NCBI RefSeq assembly: GCF_016921195.1
Contig: NZ_JAFGYF010000001.1
Span: forward strand, 62,001-126,000
Direction of reading: 5' to 3'
Source of the DNA: Cellulosimicrobium cellulans
Lineage (GTDB): Bacteria; Actinomycetota; Actinomycetes; Actinomycetales; Cellulomonadaceae
DNA length: 64,000 nucleotides
Below the pieces are notes generated by a model that was given only the letters and a program-made list of their open reading frames with translations, had not been told where the DNA came from and did no database searches. Shown here one piece after another: positions 1-8,366 of this stretch. The position numbers and the translations under genes were made by a program. Within the stretch, counting starts at the first letter, position 1. The number at the start of each line of letters is the position of its first letter.

Positions 1-1760
1 ATGGTGATCTCGTTGCGGCTCATCTCCAGCGAGAAGATGACGGACGCCATCTGGTGGTGCACCGCAGCGTGGGTCGCGACGTTGATGCCGAGCACGGAGT
101 TGTGCGTGGGCACCATCGATCGTCCTGCCAGGTACAGGTGCGAGGGATGGTCGACCTCGACGCAGCGCACCGGCACCGACTCGATCCGACGGACGTCGAC
201 GACGAACCGTGACGTGAGCCGCGCGGTGCCCGGACGGCGACGCTCCTTGTGGGCGAGGCGCTTGCGCTCCAGCCAGAAGACGTCGTCCTCGGTCGTGAAG
301 GTGATCGCGTACGCCGTCGACGACGCCGCGGTCCGCTCCTTCACGGTCTTCGTCGACCACCCCGTGCGGTACCCGAGCGACAGGATGAGCTCACGCGTCT
401 CGCGCGCGAGACGCTCGTTCGTCAGGCTGATCTGAATGCTGCCCTGCGACATGACGGTGCCATCGGTGTCGAGCAGACCCGCCAAGAGGTCTCGGCGCTG
501 AGCCTCGCTCGCACGCAGGTAGGCAGCTGGGATGTGGTCGATCCCCGGCACACCGAGCGTGCGCAGGTCGTCCGCGTCCGGCCGCGCGACGTACCCGAGG
601 CCTTCGATCCGCATCGCGATCTCAGGGTCGGCCGAGGTGAGCTCGGCCCGTCGGGAGCTGCCGTCGCCCAGCCACACCCCGAGTGCGTACGGGTGGATCG
701 GGAGGTCCGCGTCGGGCAGGTCGAGCGGCGCCGCGGTGACGATGGAGTGGTTCGTGCGCTGGTCGGCCGTCGCCGTCCGGAGCGTGGCGGCGAGCTCCTC
801 GGTCGTCCGCACGGACGACTCCGGCGTCTCGCCGGATCGCACCGCGCGCCGCTGGGCGCGGGTCGAGGTGACCCACTGGTGCTGGGCGTCCGCGACGATC
901 ACCGTGCCGTCGTCGAGCTCGACCTCGTAGCACGGGCGGTCGACCATGACCTCCGTCGCGGCGACGACGCGCGTGGGCGTCCCGTTCGCGGAGAGGAGCA
1001 GGTCACCGACGGCGACGTCACCCATCGTCGTCCAGCCCGACGGCGTCGGGAGCGGCGTGTCCAGCGCGAGCGCCTTGCCGATAGCGGGTCGCGCAGCGAC
1101 GACGATCATCTGGCCGGGGTGGAGCCCGTTGGTGAGCCGGTCGAAGTCGGAGTAGCCGGTGGGGACGCCGGTCATGCCCTCGCCGCGACCCTGGGCCGCC
1201 TCGATCTCGTCGAACGTCGGGCCGAGGATCTCCGAGAGCGGGAGGTAGTCCTCGGTCGTGCGCCGCTCGGTGACGGCGTAGACCTCGGCCTGGGCATTGT
1301 TGACGATCTCGTCGACGTCGCCGCCGTCGGTCGCGTAGCCGAGCTGCACGATGCGCGTGCCGGCCTCGACGAGCCGACGGAGCACGGCGCGCTCGCGCAC
1401 GATGCGCGCGTAGTACCCGGCGTTGGCGGCGGTCGGGACGCCGGCCATGAGGTCGTGGATGTACGGGGCTCCGCCGATGCGCTGGAGCTCGCCGCGCTTG
1501 GTCAGCTCGGCGACGACGGTGATGGCGTCGGCGGGCTCTCCCCGGCCGTAGAGGTCGATGATCGCCTCGTAGACGACCTCGTGCGCAGGGCGGTAGAAGT
1601 CGGAGCCACGGATCTGCTCGATGACGTCGGCGATGGCGTCCTTGGACAGCAGCATGCCGCCGAGCACGCTCATCTCCGCCGCGACGTCCTGGGGAGGCGT
1701 CCGGTCGAAACCTGACGGCCCCGGTCCCCCGTAGCTCTCCTCGAGCTCCTCGATCGACAT
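1..1760 (-). CDS. dnaB: Replicative DNA helicase DnaB, intein-containing, 3' end cut by window edge
   Basis: Hexameric helicase that unwinds the replication fork. The frame is open from the ATG at 1760 to the window edge. The N-extein (229 residues) carries the DnaB N-terminal domain and the start of the RecA-like ATPase. The Walker A motif RPAIGK is interrupted directly after its lysine by a 325-residue intein, and the reading resumes with S, giving GKS after splicing. The C-extein continues SVLGINVATHAAVHHQ and FSLEMSRNEIT, typical DnaB sequence, before running off the window. It sits downstream of rpsF-ssb-rpsR-rplI on the same strand, the usual actinobacterial grouping. Without splicing the helicase has no complete ATP-binding loop, so intein removal should be essential. 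Confidence 0.97.
   Translation of the reverse strand, partial: MSIEELEESYGGPGPSGFDRTPPQDVAAEMSVLGGMLLSKDAIADVIEQIRGSDFYRPAHEVVYEAIIDLYGRGEPADAITVVAELTKRGELQRIGGAPYIHDLMAGVPTAANAGYYARIVRERAVLRRLVEAGTRIVQLGYATDGGDVDEIVNNAQAEVYAVTERRTTEDYLPLSEILGPTFDEIEAAQGRGEGMTGVPTGYSDFDRLTNGLHPGQMIVVAARPAIGKALALDTPLPTPSGWTTMGDVAVGDLLLSANGTPTRVVAATEVMVDRPCYEVELDDGTVIVADAQHQWVTSTRAQRRAVRSGETPESSVRTTEELAATLRTATADQRTNHSIVTAAPLDLPDADLPIHPYALGVWLGDGSSRRAELTSADPEIAMRIEGLGYVARPDADDLRTLGVPGIDHIPAAYLRASEAQRRDLLAGLLDTDGTVMSQGSIQISLTNERLARETRELILSLGYRTGWSTKTVKERTAASSTAYAITFTTEDDVFWLERKRLAHKERRRPGTARLTSRFVVDVRRIESVPVRCVEVDHPSHLYLAGRSMVPTHNSVLGINVATHAAVHHQMASVIFSLEMSRNEIT
99..1073 (-). mobile_element. DnaB intein with class 3 signature and LAGLIDADG endonuclease domain
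   Basis: In-frame protein-splicing element of 325 residues inserted in the DnaB P-loop. It begins ALALDTPLPTPSGW, so residue 1 is Ala rather than Cys or Ser. Block B reads VIVADAQHQW with Trp at intein residue 67, block F reads VRCVEVDHP with Cys at residue 304, and the C-terminus is VPTHN followed by extein Ser, with Thr at 323. Trp, Cys and Thr at these places are the WCT triplet that defines class 3 inteins, in which the block F Cys replaces the N-terminal nucleophile. Two endonuclease motifs are visible: YALGVWLGDG (about 129-138) and LLAGLLDTDG (about 196-205). Both keep an acidic residue, so the homing endonuclease may be active, but this cannot be judged from sequence alone. Confidence 0.93.
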
Positions 1761-1920
1761 GCGCCCCTCGCTCCCCCGAGCCAGTCACGACCCACCGAGG
1801 GACCGCGCGACCGGGACAAACCTTCGTCGTACACGTGTTCTACTGCGGGCCACCCACACGACTGTCCCGGTGGCCGCGCCTCCCGCCTCCGACAGGCACG
1901 ACCCCGCGACACTAGAACGC

Positions 1921-2030
1921 TGTTCCACACCCTGCAAACGACCCTGTGCACGCCCGGTGGACAGCGGCCCCCGAACCTGTGGACACAGTCCCCGTCACTG
2001 TGCACACCCGGTGGAAAACGGTGTGGACAA
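1921..2030. promoter_or_regulatory. DnaA-box-like cluster upstream of dnaB
   Basis: The 404-base gap between dnaB and the MATE gene holds a run of motifs resembling DnaA boxes. A perfect reverse-oriented actinobacterial box (TGTGGACAA) lies at 2022-2030. Near matches are TGTGGACAC at 1979-1987, TGTGCACAC at 1999-2007 and TGTTCCACA at 1921-1929. The spacing is irregular. It lies about 38 kb from oriC, so it could titrate DnaA or couple dnaB transcription to DnaA. The function is inferred; the motifs are directly visible. I see no gene in this gap. Confidence 0.5.
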
Positions 2031-2085
2031 CCTCACGATCTCCCTGTGTACATCACCGCGAGCGGCCTCTGACCAGCGTCGTCAC

Positions 2086-2091
2086 TACCCT
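2086..2091 (+). promoter_or_regulatory. Candidate -10 box (TACCCT) ahead of the MATE gene
   Basis: TACCCT is followed seven bases later by an in-frame GTG at 2099. This spacing is the usual one for leaderless actinobacterial transcripts and offers an alternative start 22 codons upstream of the ATG at 2165. No convincing -35 element was found. Confidence 0.35.
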
Positions 2092-2164
2092 CAGGGGTGT
2101 GGAAGAAAGAAAGTCCGACGACACGCCGACGACACGCCGGACACCGTCCGGCCACCCCGGCGAC

Positions 2165-3529
2165 ATGCGGACGCCACCGGATGCCGCGCCGCCGTCCACA
2201 GGCCGCCCCGCCCGCTCCCGGCTCGACCGGGAGATCCTCGCGCTCGCCGTCCCCGCCCTCGGTGCGCTCGTCGCCGAGCCGCTCTTCGTCCTCGTGGACA
2301 GCGCCGTCGTCGGCCACCTCGGCACCGCCCAGCTCGCCGGCCTCTCCCTCGCCTCGACGCTCCTGGTCACGCTCGTCGGGCTGTGCGTCTTCCTCGCGTA
2401 CGCGACCACGGCCGCCGTCGCCCGACGCATCGGCGCGGGCCACACGCGCGAGGCGCTCCAGTCGGGCGTCGACGGCCTGTGGCTCGCCGTCGGGCTGGGC
2501 GTCCTGCTCGCCGCCACGCTGTGGACGACCGCACCCTGGGCCGTCGGAGCGATGGGCGGGACCGGCCAGGTCGCCGAGCACGCGGTCGTCTATCTGCGCT
2601 GGTCCGCGCTCGGCCTCCCCGGGATGCTCCTGGTCCTCGCCTCCACGGGTGTGCTGCGCGGCATGCAGGACACGAGGACGCCCCTGTGGGTCGCGGCCGG
2701 CGGCGCGACGTTCAACGCCGTCCTCAACGTCGTCCTCGTCTACGGCGCCGGCCTCGGGATCGCCGGGTCGGGCATCGGCACGGCGGTCGCCCAGCTCACC
2801 ATGGGCGCGGTGCTCGTCGTCGTGGTGGTGCGCGGCGCACGTCGCCACGGCGCGTCCCTGCGCCCCGCAGCGGGCGGCATCTGGTCGAACGCGCGCGCCG
2901 GCGCCCCGCTCTTCGTCCGCACCCTCTCGCTGCGCCTCGCGATCCTCCTCACCGTCTTCGTCGCGACCGGGCTCGGCGAGGTCACGCTCGCCGGCTACCA
3001 GGTCGTGAACTCCGTCTGGGGACTCGCCGCGTTCGCCCTCGACGCGCTCGCCATCGCCGCGCAGGCGCTCGTGGGCCACGGGCTCGGGGCCGACGACGTC
3101 CCGCGCGTCCGCGCCGTCCTGCGGCGCACCCTGCAGTGGGGCGTCGTGGCGGGCGCCGCGATCGGGATCGTCATGGCCGCCGGCGGCTGGTGGTTCGCGC
3201 TGCTCTTCACGTCTGACCCGGAGGTACGCACCGCCGTGGCCGTCGGCATGGCGGTGTGCGGGCTCCTGATGCCCATGGCGGGGTGGGTGTTCGTCCTCGA
3301 CGGCGTCCTCATCGGCGCCGGCGACGGACGCTTCCTCGCCTGGGCGGGGATGCTCACACTCGTGGTCTACGTCCCGTTCGCGCTCGCCGTCCGGCACTGG
3401 GCGCCCGACGGCGCAGCGGGCCTCGCGTGGCTGTGGCTCGCCTTCGCGGGGGTCTTCATGGCCGCGCGGGCCGCCACCACGGGCGTCCGCGCCCGCGGGA
3501 CCGCCTGGATGGTCACCGGCACCACGTGA
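2165..3529 (+). CDS. MATE-family efflux transporter (DinF-like)
   Basis: Membrane exporter of the multidrug and toxin extrusion family, expected to expel cationic drugs or metabolites using an ion gradient. The 454-residue protein has about twelve hydrophobic segments, starting with EILALAVPALGALVAEPLFVLVDSAVVGHLG, the conserved first MATE helices. The length is normal for DinF-like members. The ATG at 2165 is chosen because conserved sequence starts shortly after it, but it has no good ribosome-binding site. A leaderless GTG at 2099 is the alternative and would add a short, polar, probably disordered tail. It is monocistronic and faces dnaB divergently; its 3' end converges on rplI through a shared terminator. 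Confidence 0.9.
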   Translation: MRTPPDAAPPSTGRPARSRLDREILALAVPALGALVAEPLFVLVDSAVVGHLGTAQLAGLSLASTLLVTLVGLCVFLAYATTAAVARRIGAGHTREALQSGVDGLWLAVGLGVLLAATLWTTAPWAVGAMGGTGQVAEHAVVYLRWSALGLPGMLLVLASTGVLRGMQDTRTPLWVAAGGATFNAVLNVVLVYGAGLGIAGSGIGTAVAQLTMGAVLVVVVVRGARRHGASLRPAAGGIWSNARAGAPLFVRTLSLRLAILLTVFVATGLGEVTLAGYQVVNSVWGLAAFALDALAIAAQALVGHGLGADDVPRVRAVLRRTLQWGVVAGAAIGIVMAAGGWWFALLFTSDPEVRTAVAVGMAVCGLLMPMAGWVFVLDGVLIGAGDGRFLAWAGMLTLVVYVPFALAVRHWAPDGAAGLAWLWLAFAGVFMAARAATTGVRARGTAWMVTGTT

Positions 3530-3537
3530 GACAGCAC

Positions 3538-3573
3538 GAAGGCCCGGCCCCTCCGAGGAGGGACCGGGCCTTC
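3538..3573. terminator. Bidirectional hairpin terminator between MATE gene and rplI
   Basis: The arms GAAGGCCCGG and CCGGGCCTTC form a long GC-rich stem exactly between two convergent genes. No long U-tract follows, as is common in GC-rich actinobacteria. Confidence 0.75.
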
Positions 3574-3593
3574 GAGGACTGCTCAGCAGCAGA

Positions 3594-4043
3594 TCAGGCA
3601 GCGACGACCTTCACCGCGAGGGTCGCGGAGACCTCCGGGTGGAGGCGGACGGAGACCGTGTAGTCCCCTGTCGCCTTGATCGGCTGGCCGATCTCGATCT
3701 TGCGCTTGTCGACCGCCGGGCCCTCTGCGGCGGCGACCGCGGACGCGATGTCCGCCGTCGTCACGGCACCGAAGAGACGACCGGCGGCACCGGCCTTCGC
3801 GGGCACGACGACCGGCTTCGACTGCAGCGAGTCGCGGATCGCCTTCGCGTCGTCGAGCGACGCGATCTCGCGGGCCTTGCGCGCCTTGCGGATCGCAGTC
3901 ACCTGCGACTCGGCGCCCTTGGACCACGGCGTGGCGAGCTTGCGCGGGACGAGGTAGTTACGGGCGTACCCGTCCTTCACCTCGACGACGTCGCCGGGCT
4001 CACCGAGACCGGTGACCTCGTGGGTCAGGATCAGCTTGGCCAT
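3594..4043 (-). CDS. rplI: 50S ribosomal protein L9
   Basis: Ribosomal protein of the large subunit that binds 23S rRNA near the L1 stalk. The 149-residue product starts [31 protein letters not shown] cut here to its typical beginning: the N-terminal rRNA-binding module contains the hallmark [12 protein letters not shown], followed by a helical connector and a C-terminal domain ending LAVKVVAA. Length and termini are normal. It follows rpsR by a 19-base gap and is the last gene of the rpsF-ssb-rpsR-rplI cluster. Confidence 0.98.
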   Translation of the reverse strand: MAKLILTHEVTGLGEPGDVVEVKDGYARNYLVPRKLATPWSKGAESQVTAIRKARKAREIASLDDAKAIRDSLQSKPVVVPAKAGAAGRLFGAVTTADIASAVAAAEGPAVDKRKIEIGQPIKATGDYTVSVRLHPEVSATLAVKVVAA

Positions 4044-4062
4044 GAGTTCTCTCCCTCCCCGC

Positions 4063-4299
4063 TCAGCGTGCCGTCGACGTGTACGGCAGCAGCGCCATCT
4101 CGCGCGCGTTCTTCACCGCACGGGCGATCTGGCGCTGCTCCTGGACGGAGACGCCGGTCACGCGACGCGCGCGGATCTTGCCGCGGTCGGAGATGAACTT
4201 GCGCAGCAGCGCGGTGTCCTTGTAGTCGACCGACTCGATCTTGGCCGACTTCAGCGGGTTGGACTTCTTCTTGGGCTTGCGCACCACAGGCTTCGCCAT
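4063..4299 (-). CDS. rpsR: 30S ribosomal protein S18
   Basis: Small-subunit protein that binds 16S rRNA as a heterodimer with S6, encoded two genes upstream. The 78 residues carry the conserved core [21 protein letters not shown] and the tail MALLPYTS. No CxxC zinc motif is present near the N-terminus, so this is the zinc-independent form. A GGAGCAAC ribosome-binding region precedes the ATG. Confidence 0.98.
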   Translation of the reverse strand: MAKPVVRKPKKKSNPLKSAKIESVDYKDTALLRKFISDRGKIRARRVTGVSVQEQRQIARAVKNAREMALLPYTSTAR

Positions 4300-4400
4300 G
4301 GTGTTGCTCCTCTACAAGGTGCGATCCCCGCGCGCGGCCCGCGCCGACGAGCGGCACGGTACCCGCGGGGACGGGTGTGTGTTCTGGGAGTGACGGACGA

Positions 4401-4943
4401 TCAGAACGGGGGCTCGTCGGAGAACGAGCCACCGGACGACGCGGGACCAGCCGTGGCCCACGGGTCGTCGCTCTGCTGCTGACCGCCGCCGGAGCTGAAT
4501 CCGCCGCCGGAGGCGCCACCGGAGCTGGCGCCACCTCCGTAGCCGCCACCGCCGCCGAAGCCGCCGCCGCCACCCGAGCGCTGGGCGCGGGTGACCTTCG
4601 CGGAGGCGTAGCGCAGGGAAGGACCGATCTCGTCCACCTGCAGCTCGACGACGGTGCGCTTCTCCCCCTCGCGAGTCTCGTACGAGCGCTGGACGAGGCG
4701 GCCCTGCACGATGACGCGCATGCCCTTCGTCAGCGACTCCGCGACGTTCTCCGCGGCCTCGCGCCAGATCGAGCAGCGCATGAACAGGGTGTCCCCGTCC
4801 TTCCACTCGTTCGACTGGCGGTCGAAGGTCCGCGGCGTGGACGCCACCGTGAAGTTGGCCACCGCCGCACCCGAGGGGGTGAAACGCAGCTCCGGGTCGC
4901 CTGTGAGGTTCCCGATCACCGTGATGACGGTGTCACCTGCCAT
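4401..4943 (-). CDS. ssb: Single-stranded DNA-binding protein
   Basis: Coats single-stranded DNA at the fork and recruits repair and replication partners. The 180-residue protein has an N-terminal OB fold (about residues 1-110; [19 protein letters not shown] near the start), a glycine-rich flexible linker (about 118-155) and the acidic tip SDEPPF at the C-terminus that docks partner proteins. It lies between rpsF and rpsR, the standard bacterial arrangement, and is probably cotranscribed with them. Confidence 0.98.
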   Translation of the reverse strand: MAGDTVITVIGNLTGDPELRFTPSGAAVANFTVASTPRTFDRQSNEWKDGDTLFMRCSIWREAAENVAESLTKGMRVIVQGRLVQRSYETREGEKRTVVELQVDEIGPSLRYASAKVTRAQRSGGGGGFGGGGGYGGGASSGGASGGGFSSGGGQQQSDDPWATAGPASSGGSFSDEPPF

Positions 4944-5098
4944 GGCCAGCTCCTTCGTGTGTCGTCTGTGTCGTCGACGGCGCCGCGCGCCTCGCTCGTA
5001 ACGTTCTCGCGTCGCTCATCCCACCACGCGGCGCCCACACGCGCTACGGCGTGCAGCATCCCGGTGCAGGACGGTCGAACGGGGGGACGCGGGGAGGA

Positions 5099-5389
5099 TC
5101 AGCGAGCGTCCGTGCGCAGGATCTTGGTCCGCAGGACGACCTCGTTGAGGCCGAGCTGACGGTCCAGCTCCTTGGCGGTGTCGGAGGTCGACGTGAAGTC
5201 GACGACCGCGTAGATGCCCTCGGACTTCTTCTTGATGTCGTACGCCAGGCGGCGACGACCCCAGATGTCCACCTTGTCGACGGAGCCGCCGTCGGTCTTG
5301 ATGACCGACAGGTACTTGTCGAGCGACGGGGCGACGGTGCGCTCCTCGATCTCGGGGTCGAGGATGATCATCAGTTCGTACTGACGCAT
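5099..5389 (-). CDS. rpsF: 30S ribosomal protein S6
   Basis: Small-subunit protein that pairs with S18. The 96 residues begin [19 protein letters not shown] and include [16 protein letters not shown], both diagnostic for S6. A strong AGGAGG ribosome-binding site lies about ten bases before the ATG. It is the first gene of the rpsF-ssb-rpsR-rplI cluster. The leader upstream has two hairpins that could mediate autoregulation. Confidence 0.98.
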   Translation of the reverse strand: MRQYELMIILDPEIEERTVAPSLDKYLSVIKTDGGSVDKVDIWGRRRLAYDIKKKSEGIYAVVDFTSTSDTAKELDRQLGLNEVVLRTKILRTDAR

Positions 5390-5399
5390 GCGGATAACC

Positions 5400-5500
5400 C
5401 ACCTCCTCTGGTCTTCGCGGTCACGGTCTCTCCGTGACAGGAGGGTTCATGCATTTCGTGCTGCTGCCGCCCGACGAGCAGACGGCAGCTCCCCAGGGTA
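5400..5500 (-). promoter_or_regulatory. rpsF leader: candidate -10, two hairpins and strong ribosome-binding site
   Basis: On the minus strand a TACCCT -10-like box is at 5495-5500. It is followed by a hairpin with arms CTGCCG/CGGCAG (about 5464-5490), then a perfect 7-bp hairpin (GTCACGG, five-base loop, CCGTGAC; 5421-5439), then the AGGAGG site close to the rpsF start. In many bacteria the S6:S18 dimer binds an rpsF leader hairpin carrying CCG. Whether this leader does so is inference. Confidence 0.35.
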
Positions 5501-5544
5501 CCCGCTCGGCGCGGACGCCCGGAAATCTGCGGTGAGCCGGCGGA

Positions 5545-7962
5545 TCAGCCTCTGCCGGGGTTGGTGTTCCCAGGGTTGCCGGTGCCGCCGCCGGAGCCCC
5601 CTCCACCGTCCGGGTTGCCGGTCTCCGTCGGGGACGGGTCCGGATCCTCCGGATCCGGGGTCTCAGGCGGCGGCTCCTGGCCCGGGTCGGCCCCCTTGGA
5701 GACGACGAGCGCGATCGTCGACCCTGGCGGGACCTCGCTCATCGACGACTGGCTGATGACGAAGCCTCGTGGTTGCTGGTCGGAGAACTCCTCGGTGATC
5801 CGCACCTTGAGGCCGGCCGCCTCGAGCTGGGCGCGGGCCGCACGGCTCTCCATGCCGACGACGCTCGGCACGGCGACGTTCTCCGGCTGCTCCGGCTGCT
5901 CGGGCTCGTCCGGCGTGACCTCCTCCGTCGCCTCGTCGGTCGGCGTCTCGGTCGGAGTCTCCACGGGCTGCTGCGGCTTCGGCGGCGTGTAGGTCGGGAA
6001 CTCGCCCACAGGCAGGTTCGCCGACGCGGTCTGCATGTACGACGTCCACGCCTCGACCGGCCACGAACCACCCGTGATCTCGTCCCCGACCCACTTGCCG
6101 AACGGGGTGATCTGCTCCTGCTCGCCGTTCGGACCGGACTGGTAGAGGCCGACGACCGTCGCAAGGCCTGGGGTGAAGCCCGCGAACCACGCCGACCTGT
6201 TGTCGGTCGAGGTGCCGGTCTTGCCTGCGGCCGGACGGCCGATGGCTTGCGCCGGCTCGCCGGACCCCTGCTCGACGACCTGGGACAGGGCATACGTCGC
6301 CGCCGCCATGACGTCGGGCGCGAACTCTTGCTGGCGCTTGTCGGCGCCCGGCGCCTGGTAGACGAGGTTGCCCCGGGCGTCGGTCACGGACGCCACGATG
6401 TGCGGCGTCGCCCGCATGCCCTGCGCGGCGATGGTCGCGTAGGCGTTCGTGAGCTCGAGCGGCGTCACCGTCGCGTCGCCGAGCACGTTCGCCAGGTTCG
6501 AGCCGACGTCGGCCTTGATGCCCAGACGTCCCGCGACGTCCGCCGTCTTCTCGGGCCCGACCTCGAGGTTGAGCTCCGCGTACGCGGTATTCACCGACTG
6601 CGCGGTCGCCTCGGTGAGGTCGATGGTGCCCCAGTCGTGGTCGCCGAAGTTGCGGACCTTCCAGTCGCTGCCATTGTCCGCGCCCGGGAACGTCTTGGGC
6701 GAGTTGCCGTCGAACCGCTCATCGAGAGTGTGGCCGTTCTCGAGCCCGGCGATAAGCGTGAACGGCTTGAAGGTCGAGCCACCTTGAGCCGCACCGCGGG
6801 TCGCGTTGTTGTACTGGTTCTGCAGGAAGTCCCGGCCACCGTAGAGCGCGCGGACGGATCCGTCGTTCGGGTCGATGGAGACGATCGCGGCGCGGATGTT
6901 CTCCGAGACCGGGTTCTCGTCGCCCCGCTCGGCACGCGGGAGGGACTCGGCAGTCGTCACCGCTGCGTCCTGCATCGCTTGGTCGATCGTCGTCACGACC
7001 GTGTAGCCCTTGCTCGTCAGGTCGTCCTCGGAGATGTCGATGCCCTCGCTCGCGAGCTCCTCCTCGACCATCGCCAGCAGGTAGCCCGTCGGTCCGGCGT
7101 ACTTGTCCGACTTCACGTACTCGATCGTTGCGGGGAACCCCCCGGCGATCGCCTCGTCGTACTGCGCCTTGTCGATGTGGCCGTCCTCGAGCATGTTGTC
7201 GAGCGATCGCTTCCAGCGGTGCTCGGCCTGCTCCGGGTTGTTGGCGGGGTCCCAGTTCGTCGGGCTCGGGATGATGCCCGAGATCATGGCCGCCTGCGAC
7301 ACCGTGAGGTCGGCGGCGTTGACGCCGTAGTACTTCTGGGCGGCGGCCTGGATGCCGTACGCACCGCGGCCGAAGTAGATGGTGTTGAGGTAGTTGCCGA
7401 GGATCTCGGACTTCTCCTGCTGCTGCGTGATCTTCAGCGCCAGGATCGCCTCGCGCGCCTTGCCCGCGTAGTCGGTCACGGTGCTGGTGTAGTACCGCTC
7501 GACGTACTGCTGCGTGAGCGTCGAGGCCCCCTGGCGTCCGCCACCCTTGAGGTTGTTGTAGAAGGCGCGCGCGATGCCGCGGACGTCCACGCCCGAGTTC
7601 GTCCAGAAAGTGCGGTCCTCCGACGCGACGACCGCGTTGCCCACGTAGTCGGGCAGCGTCTCGAAGTCGACGATCTCGCGGTTCTCGACGGCGTAGGTGC
7701 CCATCTCGGTCGTGCCGTCACCCCAGTAGACGGTGGAGGTCTGCGCGCCGACGCTCGGGAGCTTCGTGGGGACGTCCGTCGTGAACCACGCGGCGACAGC
7801 CACACCCGCCACGAGCGCCACGCCGGTGAGCATGGTCCCGACGACGACGCGCCAGGAGGGCAGCCATCGGCGGAAGCTCTTGACGTGCGAGCGCGGGTAG
7901 TTGAAGAACCGACGGCGCCCACGGGGGGTCGCCCGTCCGTTCGTCCTCGTGGATCGCGCCAC
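5545..7962 (-). CDS. Class A penicillin-binding protein with C-terminal PASTA domain (PonA-type)
   Basis: Bifunctional peptidoglycan synthase: the GT51 domain polymerises lipid II and the transpeptidase domain cross-links stem peptides. The 805-residue protein has a basic cytoplasmic tail, one membrane helix (about 37-60), the GT51 domain with catalytic Glu115 in ASEDRTFW, and the transpeptidase with Ser396 in STFK, SVN at 456-458 and KTGT at 581-584. A Pro/Glu/Thr linker leads to one PASTA domain (about 695-760; VPSVVGMESRAARAQLEAAG) and a Gly/Asn/Pro-rich tail. PASTA domains bind muropeptides or beta-lactams. All catalytic motifs are intact. It is the M. tuberculosis ponA1 counterpart by context (next to rpsF and the padR-ino1 pair). 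Confidence 0.95.
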   Translation of the reverse strand: MARSTRTNGRATPRGRRRFFNYPRSHVKSFRRWLPSWRVVVGTMLTGVALVAGVAVAAWFTTDVPTKLPSVGAQTSTVYWGDGTTEMGTYAVENREIVDFETLPDYVGNAVVASEDRTFWTNSGVDVRGIARAFYNNLKGGGRQGASTLTQQYVERYYTSTVTDYAGKAREAILALKITQQQEKSEILGNYLNTIYFGRGAYGIQAAAQKYYGVNAADLTVSQAAMISGIIPSPTNWDPANNPEQAEHRWKRSLDNMLEDGHIDKAQYDEAIAGGFPATIEYVKSDKYAGPTGYLLAMVEEELASEGIDISEDDLTSKGYTVVTTIDQAMQDAAVTTAESLPRAERGDENPVSENIRAAIVSIDPNDGSVRALYGGRDFLQNQYNNATRGAAQGGSTFKPFTLIAGLENGHTLDERFDGNSPKTFPGADNGSDWKVRNFGDHDWGTIDLTEATAQSVNTAYAELNLEVGPEKTADVAGRLGIKADVGSNLANVLGDATVTPLELTNAYATIAAQGMRATPHIVASVTDARGNLVYQAPGADKRQQEFAPDVMAAATYALSQVVEQGSGEPAQAIGRPAAGKTGTSTDNRSAWFAGFTPGLATVVGLYQSGPNGEQEQITPFGKWVGDEITGGSWPVEAWTSYMQTASANLPVGEFPTYTPPKPQQPVETPTETPTDEATEEVTPDEPEQPEQPENVAVPSVVGMESRAARAQLEAAGLKVRITEEFSDQQPRGFVISQSSMSEVPPGSTIALVVSKGADPGQEPPPETPDPEDPDPSPTETGNPDGGGGSGGGTGNPGNTNPGRG

Positions 7963-8122
7963 GGTCTACCTTCCTCTGGGGGACAGCGGGGAAGCCGGCT
8001 CCACGTCGTTCGTGGACCTGCTCGTGGCCCGCCGCGAGCGGACCGCCTGCCCGACGGCGCGTCCCCACCTCCGGCGCGGGACGTCGTCGGGCACGGGGTC
8101 GGCACACGCCGGACCACCCTGA

Positions 8123-8150
8123 ACAATAGGGCGTCGCCCTGTCCGGACAA
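8123..8150 (-). promoter_or_regulatory. Candidate promoter for the penicillin-binding protein
   Basis: On the minus strand TTGTCC (8145-8150) and TATTGT (8123-8128) are separated by 16 bases, a reasonable sigma-70-type pair about 160 bases before the PBP start. It lies in the 404-base divergent gap 7963-8366, which also holds the padR promoter and palindrome and no gene that I can see. Confidence 0.45.
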
Positions 8151-8259
8151 GGGCCTGCGGCACGGACAGCGCGATCGTGCGCCATTGATTCGCCGCGGCG
8201 TCCCGCCCCCTCCGCGGGTCCTTCACATCTGTGGCGCGATGCGTGACACTCCCCGAGGA

Positions 8260-8288
8260 TTGCACGACGCATCGAGACGACCTAACCT
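8260..8288 (+). promoter_or_regulatory. Candidate sigma-70-type promoter of padR-ino1
   Basis: TTGCAC (8260-8265) and TAACCT (8283-8288) are separated by exactly 17 bases. The predicted start of transcription, near 8295, falls inside the adjacent 25-bp palindrome, an arrangement expected for repression. Confidence 0.6.
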
Positions 8289-8289
8289 G

Positions 8290-8314
8290 TCGATGTATCG
8301 ACTCGATACATCGA
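8290..8314. promoter_or_regulatory. 25-bp palindrome, probable PadR operator
   Basis: Two perfect 12-base arms (TCGATGTATCGA and TCGATACATCGA) flank a single central C. The outer ATGT and inner ACAT elements resemble PadR-family operator half-sites. It overlaps the predicted transcription start of padR-ino1, so negative autoregulation is the simplest reading. The symmetry is seen directly; the binding protein is inferred. Confidence 0.65.
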
Positions 8315-8366
8315 GTCACAGCGAGTCCCGCCGGGGCACGCCGGGCGAGCGTCAGGAGGTGGGATC

